The notes under the pieces: generated by a model | Databases searched by the model: none | Told to the model about the DNA's origin: nothing | The model's input: only the letters and a program-made list of their open reading frames with translations | Shown: positions 17,441-25,664 of the stretch, piece after piece | Position numbering within the stretch: position 1 is the first letter of the stretch | How the letters are laid out: every line of letters begins with the position of its first letter | Made by a program: the position numbers and the translations under genes | NCBI GenBank assembly: GCA_965662345.1 | Contig: CBFIHE010000005.1 | Location: 62,001 to 126,000, forward strand | Direction: 5' to 3' | From: UBA6049 sp965662345 | GTDB lineage: Bacteria > Bacteroidota > Bacteroidia > Flavobacteriales_G > Salibacteraceae | DNA: 64,000 nt

Positions 17441-19706
17441 TATTATTAAGGCTTTGGGCTTGAACCGCTGAAATGGATACCATATTAACTATTTCTCGTA
17501 CAGAGCTACCTAACTGTAATACTTGAAAGGTTTTCTTCATACCCAATAGAACTGGGCCAATAGAGTCAACCGTTCCACCCATTTCTTGAATGAGTTTGTA
17601 GGCAATGTTACCTGCTGATAAATTTGGAAAGATCAGTACGTTTACCTTTTGGTCTACCAAATGAGAGAACGGGAAGTTCTCTTTGAGCAATTCTGGATTT
17701 AATGCAAAATTCGCTTGAACCTCACCATCTACGTGAATATCTGGGTGGTTATGATGAAGCGTTTCTACTGCTTTACTAATAAGCTTTGCCTCATCTCCAT
17801 CACTTGATCCAAAGTTGGAGTACGATAGCATGGCAATCTTAGGTTGAATCTTCAACCTCTTCACCTTTTCATGAACGAGTACCGTAATATCAACCAAATC
17901 CTCAACAGTTGGATGGAAGTTAATGGTCGTATCTGCCAAGAAAAGAGGACCCTTATTCGTGATTAAGATGTACATCCCTGCCAACTTATTCACGTGATCT
18001 TCTTTACCTATCACTTGTAGAGCAGGTCTAATTGTAGCTGGATAGTTTCTAGTAAGTCCTGAAATGGCGGCATCTGCATGGCCAGACTCTACCATGGCAG
18101 CTGCAAAATAATTACGCTCACGCATGAATCGGTATGCCTCACCTTGTGTAATTCCTCGCCTTCTGCGCTTTTCAAAAAGAAGTTCTGAGTACTCTTCTAC
18201 CAATGCCTGTTTAGCTGGGTCACGCGGATCAATGATATCGCAGCAAGAAATATCAATTCCATTTTTTTCGGCAATTGCCTCAATCTTCTCTTTTTTACCT
18301 AATAAAACCGGTATTCCGATTTCATCATCTTTTATGATTTGAGCTGCTTTAAGAATTTTATAGTTGTCTGCCTCTGCAAAAACAATTCGTTGAGGATTTG
18401 CTTTTGCACGCTGCATAATACTCTTAACCAGCTTATCATCATTACCCATGCGCTTGTTGAGTTCATCGCGGTAGGCATTCCAATCGGTAATTTCAACTTT
18501 TGCAACTCCTGATTCCATTGCCGCTTTAGCAACTGCTGGAGCAACCGTTGTAATCAACCTGTAATCTAATGGCTTGGGTATGATATAGTACCTTCCAAAT
18601 TGCAAACTACGCACATTGTAGGCTTCATTTACTTCTTCTGGAACTGGCTCTTTCGCTAGCGCAGCCAATGCATGAACTGCTGCAATCTTCATTTCCTCAT
18701 TAATGGATGTAGCGCGAACATCCAGTGCGCCACGGAAGATAAATGGGAAACCCAGTACGTTATTAACCTGATTAGGGTTATCGCTTCTACCCGTGGCCAT
18801 AATAATATCTGTTCTTGCTGATACAGCCTTAGAGTAGCTTATCTCTGGCTCAGGGTTAGCCAACGCAAAAACAATAGGATCGTTAGCCATGCTTTTAACC
18901 ATCTCTTGAGAAACTACGTTTCCTTTGGAAAGGCCTAAGAAAACATCTGCACCTTTCATGGCGTCTTCTAAGGTTCTTAGCTTGGTTTCAACAGCAAAGG
19001 TCTCTTTCTGAGGATTCAAATCTTTGCGAGAAGTTGAAATCACCCCTTTGCTATCTAGCATTACTATATTCTTAGCCCCGAGAGATCTGTACAGCGTAGC
19101 ACAAGAGATGGCAGATGCTCCAGCCCCGTTTACGACAATACGAACGTCTTCAATCTTTTTCTCGGCAAGTTCTAAGGCGTTTATTAATGCTGCTGCTGAG
19201 ATTATGGCTGTTCCATGCTGATCGTCATGCATAACAGGGATATCTAACTCTTCTTTGAGTCTTTTCTCAATCTCAAAAGCTTCAGGAGCTTTAATATCTT
19301 CTAAGTTAATTCCTCCAAACGTTGGAGCAATATTCTTTACGGTTTGCACAAATTGATCAACATCCTTACAGTCAACTTCAATGTCAAAAACATCGATATC
19401 TGCAAAAATCTTGAAAAGCAAACCTTTTCCTTCCATTACAGGCTTAGAAGCTTCAGGACCAATATCGCCTAATCCCAAAACCGCAGTTCCATTAGAAATT
19501 ACAGCTACAAGGTTACCTTTTGCTGTGTAACGGTAAACATCATCATAATTATCGGCTATATCCTTACATGGCTCTGCTACCCCAGGCGAGTAGGCCAATG
19601 ATAAGTCGCGTTGTGTACTGTAGGGTTTTGAGGGGATAACCTCGATTTTCCCTGGTCTTCCTTTTTCGTGATATTCAAGCGCCTCTTGTTTCCGAATCTT
19701 AATCAT
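17433..19706 (-). CDS. maeB: NADP-dependent malic enzyme with phosphotransacetylase-like domain
   Basis: This 757-residue two-domain enzyme oxidatively decarboxylates malate to pyruvate with NADP. Residues 1-430 form the malic enzyme part (SPGVAEPCKDIA, HDDQHGTAIISAAALINAL, VVNGAGASAISC). Residues 430-757 form the PTA-like domain (RIVFAEADNYKILKAAQII, YLSNF-like SYSNFGSSDGDEA), thought to be regulatory through acetyl-CoA binding. A full Shine-Dalgarno, AAAGGAGG, lies 6 bases before the ATG, which is unusual for this phylum. A TATTTTTA sequence at 19731-19738 is a one-mismatch match to the -7 box. ruvA overlaps its stop. Confidence 0.95.
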   Translation of the reverse strand: MIKIRKQEALEYHEKGRPGKIEVIPSKPYSTQRDLSLAYSPGVAEPCKDIADNYDDVYRYTAKGNLVAVISNGTAVLGLGDIGPEASKPVMEGKGLLFKIFADIDVFDIEVDCKDVDQFVQTVKNIAPTFGGINLEDIKAPEAFEIEKRLKEELDIPVMHDDQHGTAIISAAALINALELAEKKIEDVRIVVNGAGASAISCATLYRSLGAKNIVMLDSKGVISTSRKDLNPQKETFAVETKLRTLEDAMKGADVFLGLSKGNVVSQEMVKSMANDPIVFALANPEPEISYSKAVSARTDIIMATGRSDNPNQVNNVLGFPFIFRGALDVRATSINEEMKIAAVHALAALAKEPVPEEVNEAYNVRSLQFGRYYIIPKPLDYRLITTVAPAVAKAAMESGVAKVEITDWNAYRDELNKRMGNDDKLVKSIMQRAKANPQRIVFAEADNYKILKAAQIIKDDEIGIPVLLGKKEKIEAIAEKNGIDISCCDIIDPRDPAKQALVEEYSELLFEKRRRRGITQGEAYRFMRERNYFAAAMVESGHADAAISGLTRNYPATIRPALQVIGKEDHVNKLAGMYILITNKGPLFLADTTINFHPTVEDLVDITVLVHEKVKRLKIQPKIAMLSYSNFGSSDGDEAKLISKAVETLHHNHPDIHVDGEVQANFALNPELLKENFPFSHLVDQKVNVLIFPNLSAGNIAYKLIQEMGGTVDSIGPVLLGMKKTFQVLQLGSSVREIVNMVSISAVQAQSLNNND

Positions 19707-19762
19707 ACGGTTCCTCCTTTAAAAAGTCGGTAAAAATAGTAATTTAAATAGGCGCTATAAGG

Positions 19763-19770
19763 TAGTTTTG
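19763..19770 (+). promoter_or_regulatory. Candidate -7 box for the sirtuin gene
   Basis: TAGTTTTG fits TAnnTTTG and would start transcription near 19776. It decides the start: the upstream TTG at 19773 would lie at or before the transcript end, so the ATG at 19803 is used. No good -33 TTG is visible. Confidence 0.45.
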
Positions 19771-19802
19771 AATTGGTTTTAAATGGCGATAATGCATTGA
19801 TA

Positions 19803-20489
19803 ATGAAGAAGAGATTGGTTGTTTTTTCAGGTGCCGGTATGAGTGCTGAAAGTGGATTAAAAACGTTTAGAGATTCAGGTGGTCTTTGGGAGCAATACCG
19901 CATTGAAGAGGTAGCCACTCCTCAAGCTTGGGCTGCAAACCCAAGACTTGTTCTTGATTTTTACAACCAAAGAAGAGCTCAAGCCTACGCTGCAGAGCCA
20001 AACAAAGCTCACATTAGCATTGCAAAAGCTGAGCAGGATTTTGATATTCACGTAATCACACAAAATGTAGATGCTCTGCACGAAAAAGCTGGATCAAGCA
20101 AAGTGCTGCATCTCCATGGCGAATTGGATAAGGCAAGAAGTACTCTCGATAAAAACTACATAGTATCCCAGAACGGGGAGCCAATTCACTTGGGAGATAA
20201 ATGCCCAAATGGGGGTCAGTTAAGACCTCATATTGTATGGTTTGGAGAGGCTGTTCCTGCTATGGATGTTGCGCTCGAAATTGTTGCAGACGCGGATGCA
20301 ATGATTGTAATAGGAACCTCACTACAAGTTTATCCTGCGGCAGGTTTGGTTCACGCATTCAACGCAAAGAAACCTGGGTTTTATATAGATCCTGAAGCTA
20401 CTTCAATAGGAGGAGCCTCTCACTTTAAACCCATCAGAAGTGTGGCGTCTAACGGTATTACTCTAGCCTTGAAAGAATTGTCTAAATAA
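19803..20489 (+). CDS. cobB: Sirtuin-type NAD-dependent protein deacylase, class III-like, zinc site lost
   Basis: The 228-residue protein starts MKKRLVVFSGAGMSAESG, the NAD-binding GAGxS motif. TQNVDALHEKAG and HLHGELDKARS carry the catalytic His region, and GTSLQVYPAAG completes the Rossmann core. FYNQRRAQ keeps the Tyr and Arg that in SIRT5/CobB recognise succinyl- or malonyl-lysine, so desuccinylase activity is plausible. The normal zinc tetrad is missing: where CobB reads VRCS this reads ARS, and only one Cys (DKCPNGG) remains in the whole zinc-loop region. The gene is divergent from maeB and convergent with a T9SS cargo gene, with a terminator hairpin between them. Confidence 0.9.
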   Translation: MKKRLVVFSGAGMSAESGLKTFRDSGGLWEQYRIEEVATPQAWAANPRLVLDFYNQRRAQAYAAEPNKAHISIAKAEQDFDIHVITQNVDALHEKAGSSKVLHLHGELDKARSTLDKNYIVSQNGEPIHLGDKCPNGGQLRPHIVWFGEAVPAMDVALEIVADADAMIVIGTSLQVYPAAGLVHAFNAKKPGFYIDPEATSIGGASHFKPIRSVASNGITLALKELSK

Positions 20490-20515
20490 AAAAGGTCACC
20501 TTAAATAAGGTGACC
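20486..20515 (-). terminator. Intrinsic terminator between convergent genes
   Basis: GGTCACCTTA (20494-20503) pairs perfectly with TAAGGTGACC (20506-20515). On the minus strand the stem is followed by TTTTTTTATTT, so it chiefly serves the T9SS cargo gene. On the plus strand there is no T-run. Confidence 0.8.
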
Positions 20516-20539
20516 TCCAATATACTGTTCTTGCGGTTC

Positions 20540-21229
20540 TTAATGTACTACCTGTACTTTATTAGTACTAATCAAACCACTCTCAGATGATAATCTGTAT
20601 ACGTACAATCCAGAAGGAATGTTAGTTAAGTCTACCGTAAACCGGCCTTCACTACCAGAGCGCACCATTGTAGTAATCACTTCTCCAGTAATGCTAAGTA
20701 TTTGAAGCTCTACTGATGCGTCTTCTACTTTATAATCCACATTAAAGATTGAACCAGCAGGATTGGGATAAGCATACACTTCTGCAGTTTGCTGCGTGTA
20801 ATCCACGCTTGCAGTTGAACTTGCAATCCATGTTAAGGTATCCCACGCATTATTCGTTTTATCGTGTATTGCAATTCTCCACACTCCTGTATTGAGTGAT
20901 GCAGCTTCAGGATCTACTTGCAAATACCATCCCTGATCTGCAATATCAAAAGCGTTACACTCCGCTGAGTCAGGAGCACCAAATTCAAAATCAAAACAGG
21001 TAGAGCATTCACAGAATTGGGTAGCCCAATCAACATTCAATGAATTGTCTGTGTTATACCACACCAAATCAACAGCATCTCCTCTATCAGCAGTTACATA
21101 TATATATGATTTCTTCTCAACATTGGCCTCAAGTAACATGTATGCCGTGTCTGCGCTAAAAACCAATTGACCAAAAGATGGAATCACGAACAACCCAGTG
21201 GCTAGCAAAAAAGTAACTATTTTTTTCAT
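20540..21229 (-). CDS. Small secreted protein with T9SS type A sorting domain
   Basis: This protein has 229 residues with signal peptide MKKIVTFLLATGLFVIPSFGQ. An ATG two codons earlier is equally usable. Residues 22-150 are a small beta-rich domain with a cluster of cysteines (FCECSTCF and SAEC) and no family that I recognise. The C-terminal 80 residues form the type A sorting domain: VYAYPNPAGSIFNVDY at its start, then VELQILSITGEVI, then IPSGLYVYRL. It should be exported through Sec, passed across the outer membrane by the T9SS, and attached or released at the surface. A TAACTTTG box lies 18 bases upstream. Confidence 0.8.
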   Translation of the reverse strand: MKKIVTFLLATGLFVIPSFGQLVFSADTAYMLLEANVEKKSYIYVTADRGDAVDLVWYNTDNSLNVDWATQFCECSTCFDFEFGAPDSAECNAFDIADQGWYLQVDPEAASLNTGVWRIAIHDKTNNAWDTLTWIASSTASVDYTQQTAEVYAYPNPAGSIFNVDYKVEDASVELQILSITGEVITTMVRSGSEGRFTVDLTNIPSGLYVYRLSSESGLISTNKVQVVH

Positions 21230-21247
21230 ATGCATTCACTTAGAGAA

Positions 21248-21255
21248 CAAAGTTA
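21248..21255 (-). promoter_or_regulatory. Candidate -7 box for the T9SS cargo gene
   Basis: TAACTTTG on the minus strand matches TAnnTTTG, 12-18 bases upstream of the two possible ATG codons. A -33 TTG at the right distance is not evident. Confidence 0.45.
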
Positions 21256-21387
21256 AACAAGTTATACTATCTAAGGATACGATGAATTTCTGTAATCGGT
21301 TTGTAACCTAGAGTTCTTTTTTTCTTAATGAACCATTAAATTTTGCTACATTAGCCCCTCTGATTCGTAAAACTTAAAAACAATCGT

Positions 21388-23358
21388 ATGAAGAAGACTT
21401 TACTTTCTGTATTGGCAATGGGTTTTTTAGCCTCATCGGCTATGGCTCAAGTGCCAAGAATGGTTATGCTAGAGGAGTTTACTAACGCTTCTTGTGGACC
21501 ATGTGCTTCACAAAACCCAGCTTACAACCAACTAATTATGGCAAACCCAACAAAAGTGGTTTCCCTAAAGTATCAAACAGCTTTTCCTGGTTTTGATCCA
21601 ATGAACCAGCAAAATCCAACTGAGGTTGCGAATAGAAGAGGTTTGTATGGTATTTCTGGTGTTCCGACTTGTGCCATGAATGGAAGAATTCCTGATAACA
21701 ACAATGCCCCAGGTGGTGGTTGGACAGGATATGCAGGTGGTCCTTACGGATTCAACCAAGCTGTTATTGATAATGAGTATGCTACTACAACTCCTTTGGA
21801 TATAGCTATGTCTCATACTATTTCTAATAACTTGGACTCTGCTTCTGTTAGAATCGCTGTTAGAAACGTAACAGGTACAGATTTTAATGCTCCAACAGCA
21901 AACCAGCTTAAGTTGATGGTTGCAATGACTGAGCAAGAAATTACTTTCATTTCTGCTCCAGGTTCAAACGGAGAAACTGAGTTTACTGAAATTATGCGTA
22001 AGATGTATCCAGATGATGCTGGTACAACTATGCCTAACGTAATTGCAGCTGGTGACTCTGCTGTTTACACGTTTGATGTTGAAATTCCAAGTTACATTTA
22101 CAGCTTGACCGAAATTGCGTTTGTTTCTTTCGTTCAAGATATGGGAACAAGTGAAGTTCATCAAGCAGGTCTTTCAGGTCCAGTACCTGTTAATGGTCCT
22201 GATGCAGGTATTGCTGATAATACTACAGCACCATCTGATTACTGTGCTGCAACAGTTACGCCTGAGTTCACTCTTTCTAATGACGGAACAGAAGACATCA
22301 CTTCTGCAGATATTACTGTAGAGTTGAACGGTTCTCCTGTATCTCAGTCTTGGACAGGTTCATTAACACCAGGTCAGTCTACTACAGTTACCTTTTCATC
22401 AGTATCTCTTGCTGATGGTGTAAACGAATGGTTTGCTACAGTTGACAATGTAAATGGTGGTGGTGATGTAAACGGAAGTAACAACACTACTCCAACAACT
22501 TCAGCTATTAAATTACCTGGTACACCAGGTACAGCACCTTACGCTCAAACATTTGAAGGTACACCATTAGGTGGTATTCCTACTAATGCTTATGCAGAGA
22601 ATCCTGATGGAGCACGTATGTTTACAGTTGATCAAGGAATCTCTTCTGCAGTTACTTGGGCGTTGGGTGGCTTTGGTCAATCTGAGTCTTGCTTAAGATG
22701 GGATTACTATGCGATTTCTGCAGGTGTTGAGTCTTCAATGTTGATTGAAAATGTTGACTTGTCTTCTTTCCAGTCTGCACAATTGACTTTCTCTCACGCG
22801 TATGCTCAGTACTCTACTGAAAATGATCAGTTACAAGTTTTTGCATCTTCTGATTGTGGAGCTACTTGGACTAACGTTTGGGATAAAGCAGGTTCTGATT
22901 TAGCTACTGTACCTCCAGTTGGTACAGGTCGTTACTATCCTCAAGCTGGTGAGTGGGCTAGCGATACTGCAGATCTTTCTGCATTTGTTGGTGGCAACGT
23001 AACAATCAAGTTCACTGGTGTATCTGATTTTGGTAATGCGCTTTACTTTGATGACGTAAACGTGAGTGGTGCAGGTGCTTCTATTGAAGAAGTATCTTCT
23101 TTGAATGCTATCAAATTGTTCCCTAACCCTGCAGGTGATAATGCAACCGTAGAGTTAGATTTAGCTAACAATTCTGAAGTAGGTATAATCGTTTACGATA
23201 TGGTTGGCAAGGTTGTTGCTCAAGTAGCTCCAACTGCGCTTAATGCAGGTGTGCAACAAATTGCGTTGAACACTTCTAACTTTACAAATGGTATGTACTA
23301 TGTTAGCATCCTAGCGGGTGAAAACGTAACTACTGAGAAATTAGTAATCAAGAAGTAA
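21388..23358 (+). CDS. Omp28-like thioredoxin-fold protein with T9SS type A sorting domain
   Basis: This 656-residue secreted protein has the signal peptide LLSVLAMGFLASSAMAQ. An Omp28-type thioredoxin fold follows at residues 25-290 with the pair ASCGPCASQ and a later ISGVPTCAMNG (cis-Pro loop). A beta-sandwich CARDB-like segment occupies about residues 270-370 (DAGIADNTTAPSDYC onward). A second sandwich follows at about 390-570, and the sorting tail begins IKLFPNPAGDNATVEL and ends LVIKK. Codons are strongly biased to a small T-ending set, unlike neighbouring genes, which suggests high expression. It heads a plus-strand cluster with TlpA, DUF6029 and another Omp28 gene, although a strong terminator follows it. 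Confidence 0.85.
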   Translation: MKKTLLSVLAMGFLASSAMAQVPRMVMLEEFTNASCGPCASQNPAYNQLIMANPTKVVSLKYQTAFPGFDPMNQQNPTEVANRRGLYGISGVPTCAMNGRIPDNNNAPGGGWTGYAGGPYGFNQAVIDNEYATTTPLDIAMSHTISNNLDSASVRIAVRNVTGTDFNAPTANQLKLMVAMTEQEITFISAPGSNGETEFTEIMRKMYPDDAGTTMPNVIAAGDSAVYTFDVEIPSYIYSLTEIAFVSFVQDMGTSEVHQAGLSGPVPVNGPDAGIADNTTAPSDYCAATVTPEFTLSNDGTEDITSADITVELNGSPVSQSWTGSLTPGQSTTVTFSSVSLADGVNEWFATVDNVNGGGDVNGSNNTTPTTSAIKLPGTPGTAPYAQTFEGTPLGGIPTNAYAENPDGARMFTVDQGISSAVTWALGGFGQSESCLRWDYYAISAGVESSMLIENVDLSSFQSAQLTFSHAYAQYSTENDQLQVFASSDCGATWTNVWDKAGSDLATVPPVGTGRYYPQAGEWASDTADLSAFVGGNVTIKFTGVSDFGNALYFDDVNVSGAGASIEEVSSLNAIKLFPNPAGDNATVELDLANNSEVGIIVYDMVGKVVAQVAPTALNAGVQQIALNTSNFTNGMYYVSILAGENVTTEKLVIKK

Positions 23359-23384
23359 GCTACACGCTATACATTTTGAAAAAG

Positions 23385-23417
23385 CTGCCTGCACTCGTGC
23401 AGGCAGTTTTTTCTTTT
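23385..23417 (+). terminator. Intrinsic terminator after the Omp28-like cargo gene
   Basis: CTGCCTGCAC (23385-23394) pairs with GTGCAGGCAG (23397-23406), followed by TTTTTTCTTTTT. It lies 26 bases after the stop and separates this highly biased gene from the tlpA-like gene, which may depend on read-through or on a promoter I cannot see. Confidence 0.9.
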
Positions 23418-23433
23418 TAAAATCGAATAACTT

Positions 23434-23955
23434 ATGAAGTCCGTATTCAAATCTTTTCTCTTAATCTCTTTTGTTTCTCTATCAATTATTGCTAATGCAC
23501 AAGAAAGCGGTTGGGCAATTCCCCATGTTCAAATTCAGACCGTTGATTTTGAAAATTTCAATACAGCCGATATTGAGAATGATGGGAATCCAATTATCAT
23601 AAGTTTTTGGGCAACTTGGTGTAGCCCTTGTAAGAGAGAGTTGAATACAATTGCTGAGGAATATGAAGATTGGATTGATGAAACTGGCGTGAAAATAATT
23701 GCTGTTTCAATAGATGACTCCAGAAATATGGATAAGGTTCCTGCATACGTAAATGGACAAGCTTGGGAATACCAAGTCTTACTAGACCCTAACGGAGAAT
23801 TTAGACGCGCCATGAACGTTAATAATGTACCTCACACCTTCTTACTGAATGGTGACAAAGAAGTTGTTTGGCAACACAATTCTTATAGCCCTGGAGATGA
23901 AGAAGAGCTTTACGAGCTTACTTTAAAGGTTTCTAAAGGCGAAGCGCTGCATTAA
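23434..23955 (+). CDS. TlpA-like periplasmic thioredoxin
   Basis: This 173-residue protein has a signal peptide (LLISFVSLSIIANAQ) and one thioredoxin domain. The active site is FWATWCSPCKREL and the cis-Pro loop is NNVPHTFLL. It lacks the long N-terminal domain of ResA-like proteins that carry peptidyl substrates. It probably reduces disulfides in the periplasm. Downstream partners at 23986 and 25665 follow with gaps of 30 and 2 bases, so a specific role in maturing the DUF6029 barrel or the Omp28 lipoprotein is a reasonable inference. The start is 17 bases beyond the preceding terminator and no TAnnTTTG box is apparent in that gap. Confidence 0.88.
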   Translation: MKSVFKSFLLISFVSLSIIANAQESGWAIPHVQIQTVDFENFNTADIENDGNPIIISFWATWCSPCKRELNTIAEEYEDWIDETGVKIIAVSIDDSRNMDKVPAYVNGQAWEYQVLLDPNGEFRRAMNVNNVPHTFLLNGDKEVVWQHNSYSPGDEEELYELTLKVSKGEALH

Positions 23956-23985
23956 TCTATAAATTCCCTTCCCGAAAGTTCCATT

Positions 23986-25662
23986 ATGAATTTTAAGTTC
24001 TCAGCATGGCTTGGATTAATAGTATCCATGCTTACGTTTGGTGTTCGCGCACAAGAAAAGAAAATTGACCTTGGAGAAATCCATGGAAACTTCGACTTAA
24101 GAGGCCAGTTTTATCAACCAGATAGCGCAATTGGTGCTCCAGATGTACCTGAGCAATTTCTATTTAATGGCTTTGCGAATATCAATTATCACAGGGGGAA
24201 CTTCTACGCGGGGGTGAGATATGAGTCCTATCAAAACGTATTGCTTGGCTTTGCTCCTGAATATGAAGGAAATGGTATTACAAATAGGTATGCCCAATAT
24301 AACGATGGTCAATTAGATATTACGGTAGGTAACTTTTATGAACAGTTTGGTAACGGCCAAATTTTACGCGCTTATTTTGAACCAGCACTTGGTATTGACA
24401 ATAGTATTGATGGTGCAAGGCTAAAATACAATATCAACGGAATTTACTTCAAAGGACTTATTGGGCAACAACGTTGGTACTTCAACCAAAGCCCCGGAAT
24501 TGTTAGAGGAGGTGATGTAGAATTCAATTTGAACGAAATGTTCAAGGAATCCATGCCTCAAAAGACCAGAGTCTCTCTAGGGCTAAGTCTAGTGAGTAAA
24601 TATCAAACTGATGATAATGTAGACCTTACTCTACCTGAAAATGTACTTGCATATGGAGGTAGAGTTCAACTTACACGAAAAGGGTTCATTTTGAAGGGTG
24701 AATACACGTTCAAATACAACGATCCAAATGCAGATAACGGCTTTATCTACAAGAATGGGCAGATGCTGCAATTAACGACTGGCTATTCCACAAAAGGATT
24801 TGGAATTACACTATCTGCACACTCGTTAGACAACATGTTCTTTAGAAGCGACAGGAACAACAATTCGCAGTTTCAAGACATGTTCATCAATTACATTCCC
24901 GCTCTTACCAAACAGCATACCTACAATCTTATGGCCACCTTATACCCTTATGCTACACAGCCACTGGGTGAAATTGGTTTTCAAGGAGATGTGATTTATA
25001 AAATTAAAAAGGGAACTGCCCTTGGCGGAAAATACGGCACTTCTGTTAGTGTGAACTACTCCTTTGCTTCAAATATTGATACTACAGCGCTCAACGATGT
25101 TAACCAAGGAGAGCCTAGGCAAGGATATACATCTAACATGTTTAAAATTGGGAGAAGAGCAAATGGGGATATAGATCAATACTTTGGTGATTTCAACATA
25201 GAAATTAGTAGAAAGCTGAATAAAACCTACAAACTACGTGCAGTTTACCAAAACCTATTATACCGTCAAGAGCTACTAGAAGGGAAACCAGGAGCAGGTG
25301 ATGTACATGCAGATATTGTGGTGCTCGATTTATTAGCGAAAATCAATAGAAAGAATTCCATTAGAACTGAATTACAAGGGTTATTTACAGAAGATCACTT
25401 AGGAGACTGGGCTACCATCTTGGTTGAATATACTTACGCTCCACACTACTTTGTAAGTGTGATGAATCAGTGGAACTATGGTAATCCTGTTGAAGATGAA
25501 AGATTACAGTTTCCTATCCTTTCAGCAGGGTACATTAAAGACGCTACCCGCATAACTCTTAGCTACGGAAGGCAACGAGAAGGTATTTTCTGCGTTGGTG
25601 GAGTGTGTAGGGTAGTTCCTGCTTCTAATGGTTTAACTATTAGTGTAACGTCAAGCTTTTAA
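23986..25662 (+). CDS. DUF6029 family outer-membrane beta-barrel protein
   Basis: This 558-residue protein has a signal peptide (LGLIVSMLTFGVRAQ) followed by continuous amphipathic beta-strands. It matches the Bacteroidota family DUF6029: an early GNFYEQFGNGQILRAYFEP segment, DGARLKYNINGIYFKG, and a C-terminal FCVGGVCRVVPASNGL with a cysteine pair just before the last strand, which ends in Phe (VTSSF). The function of the family is unknown. The position between a TlpA thioredoxin and an Omp28 lipoprotein, each with CxxC, suggests that the Cys pair is formed or used in thiol-disulfide exchange. It overlaps nothing and sits 2 bases before the next gene. Confidence 0.75.
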   Translation: MNFKFSAWLGLIVSMLTFGVRAQEKKIDLGEIHGNFDLRGQFYQPDSAIGAPDVPEQFLFNGFANINYHRGNFYAGVRYESYQNVLLGFAPEYEGNGITNRYAQYNDGQLDITVGNFYEQFGNGQILRAYFEPALGIDNSIDGARLKYNINGIYFKGLIGQQRWYFNQSPGIVRGGDVEFNLNEMFKESMPQKTRVSLGLSLVSKYQTDDNVDLTLPENVLAYGGRVQLTRKGFILKGEYTFKYNDPNADNGFIYKNGQMLQLTTGYSTKGFGITLSAHSLDNMFFRSDRNNNSQFQDMFINYIPALTKQHTYNLMATLYPYATQPLGEIGFQGDVIYKIKKGTALGGKYGTSVSVNYSFASNIDTTALNDVNQGEPRQGYTSNMFKIGRRANGDIDQYFGDFNIEISRKLNKTYKLRAVYQNLLYRQELLEGKPGAGDVHADIVVLDLLAKINRKNSIRTELQGLFTEDHLGDWATILVEYTYAPHYFVSVMNQWNYGNPVEDERLQFPILSAGYIKDATRITLSYGRQREGIFCVGGVCRVVPASNGLTISVTSSF

Positions 25663-25664
25663 CT

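Noticed and set aside
19773..19802. Upstream TTG start for the sirtuin
   Set aside because: It lies directly after the TAGTTTTG box, at or before the expected transcript start, and adds residues not seen in the family.
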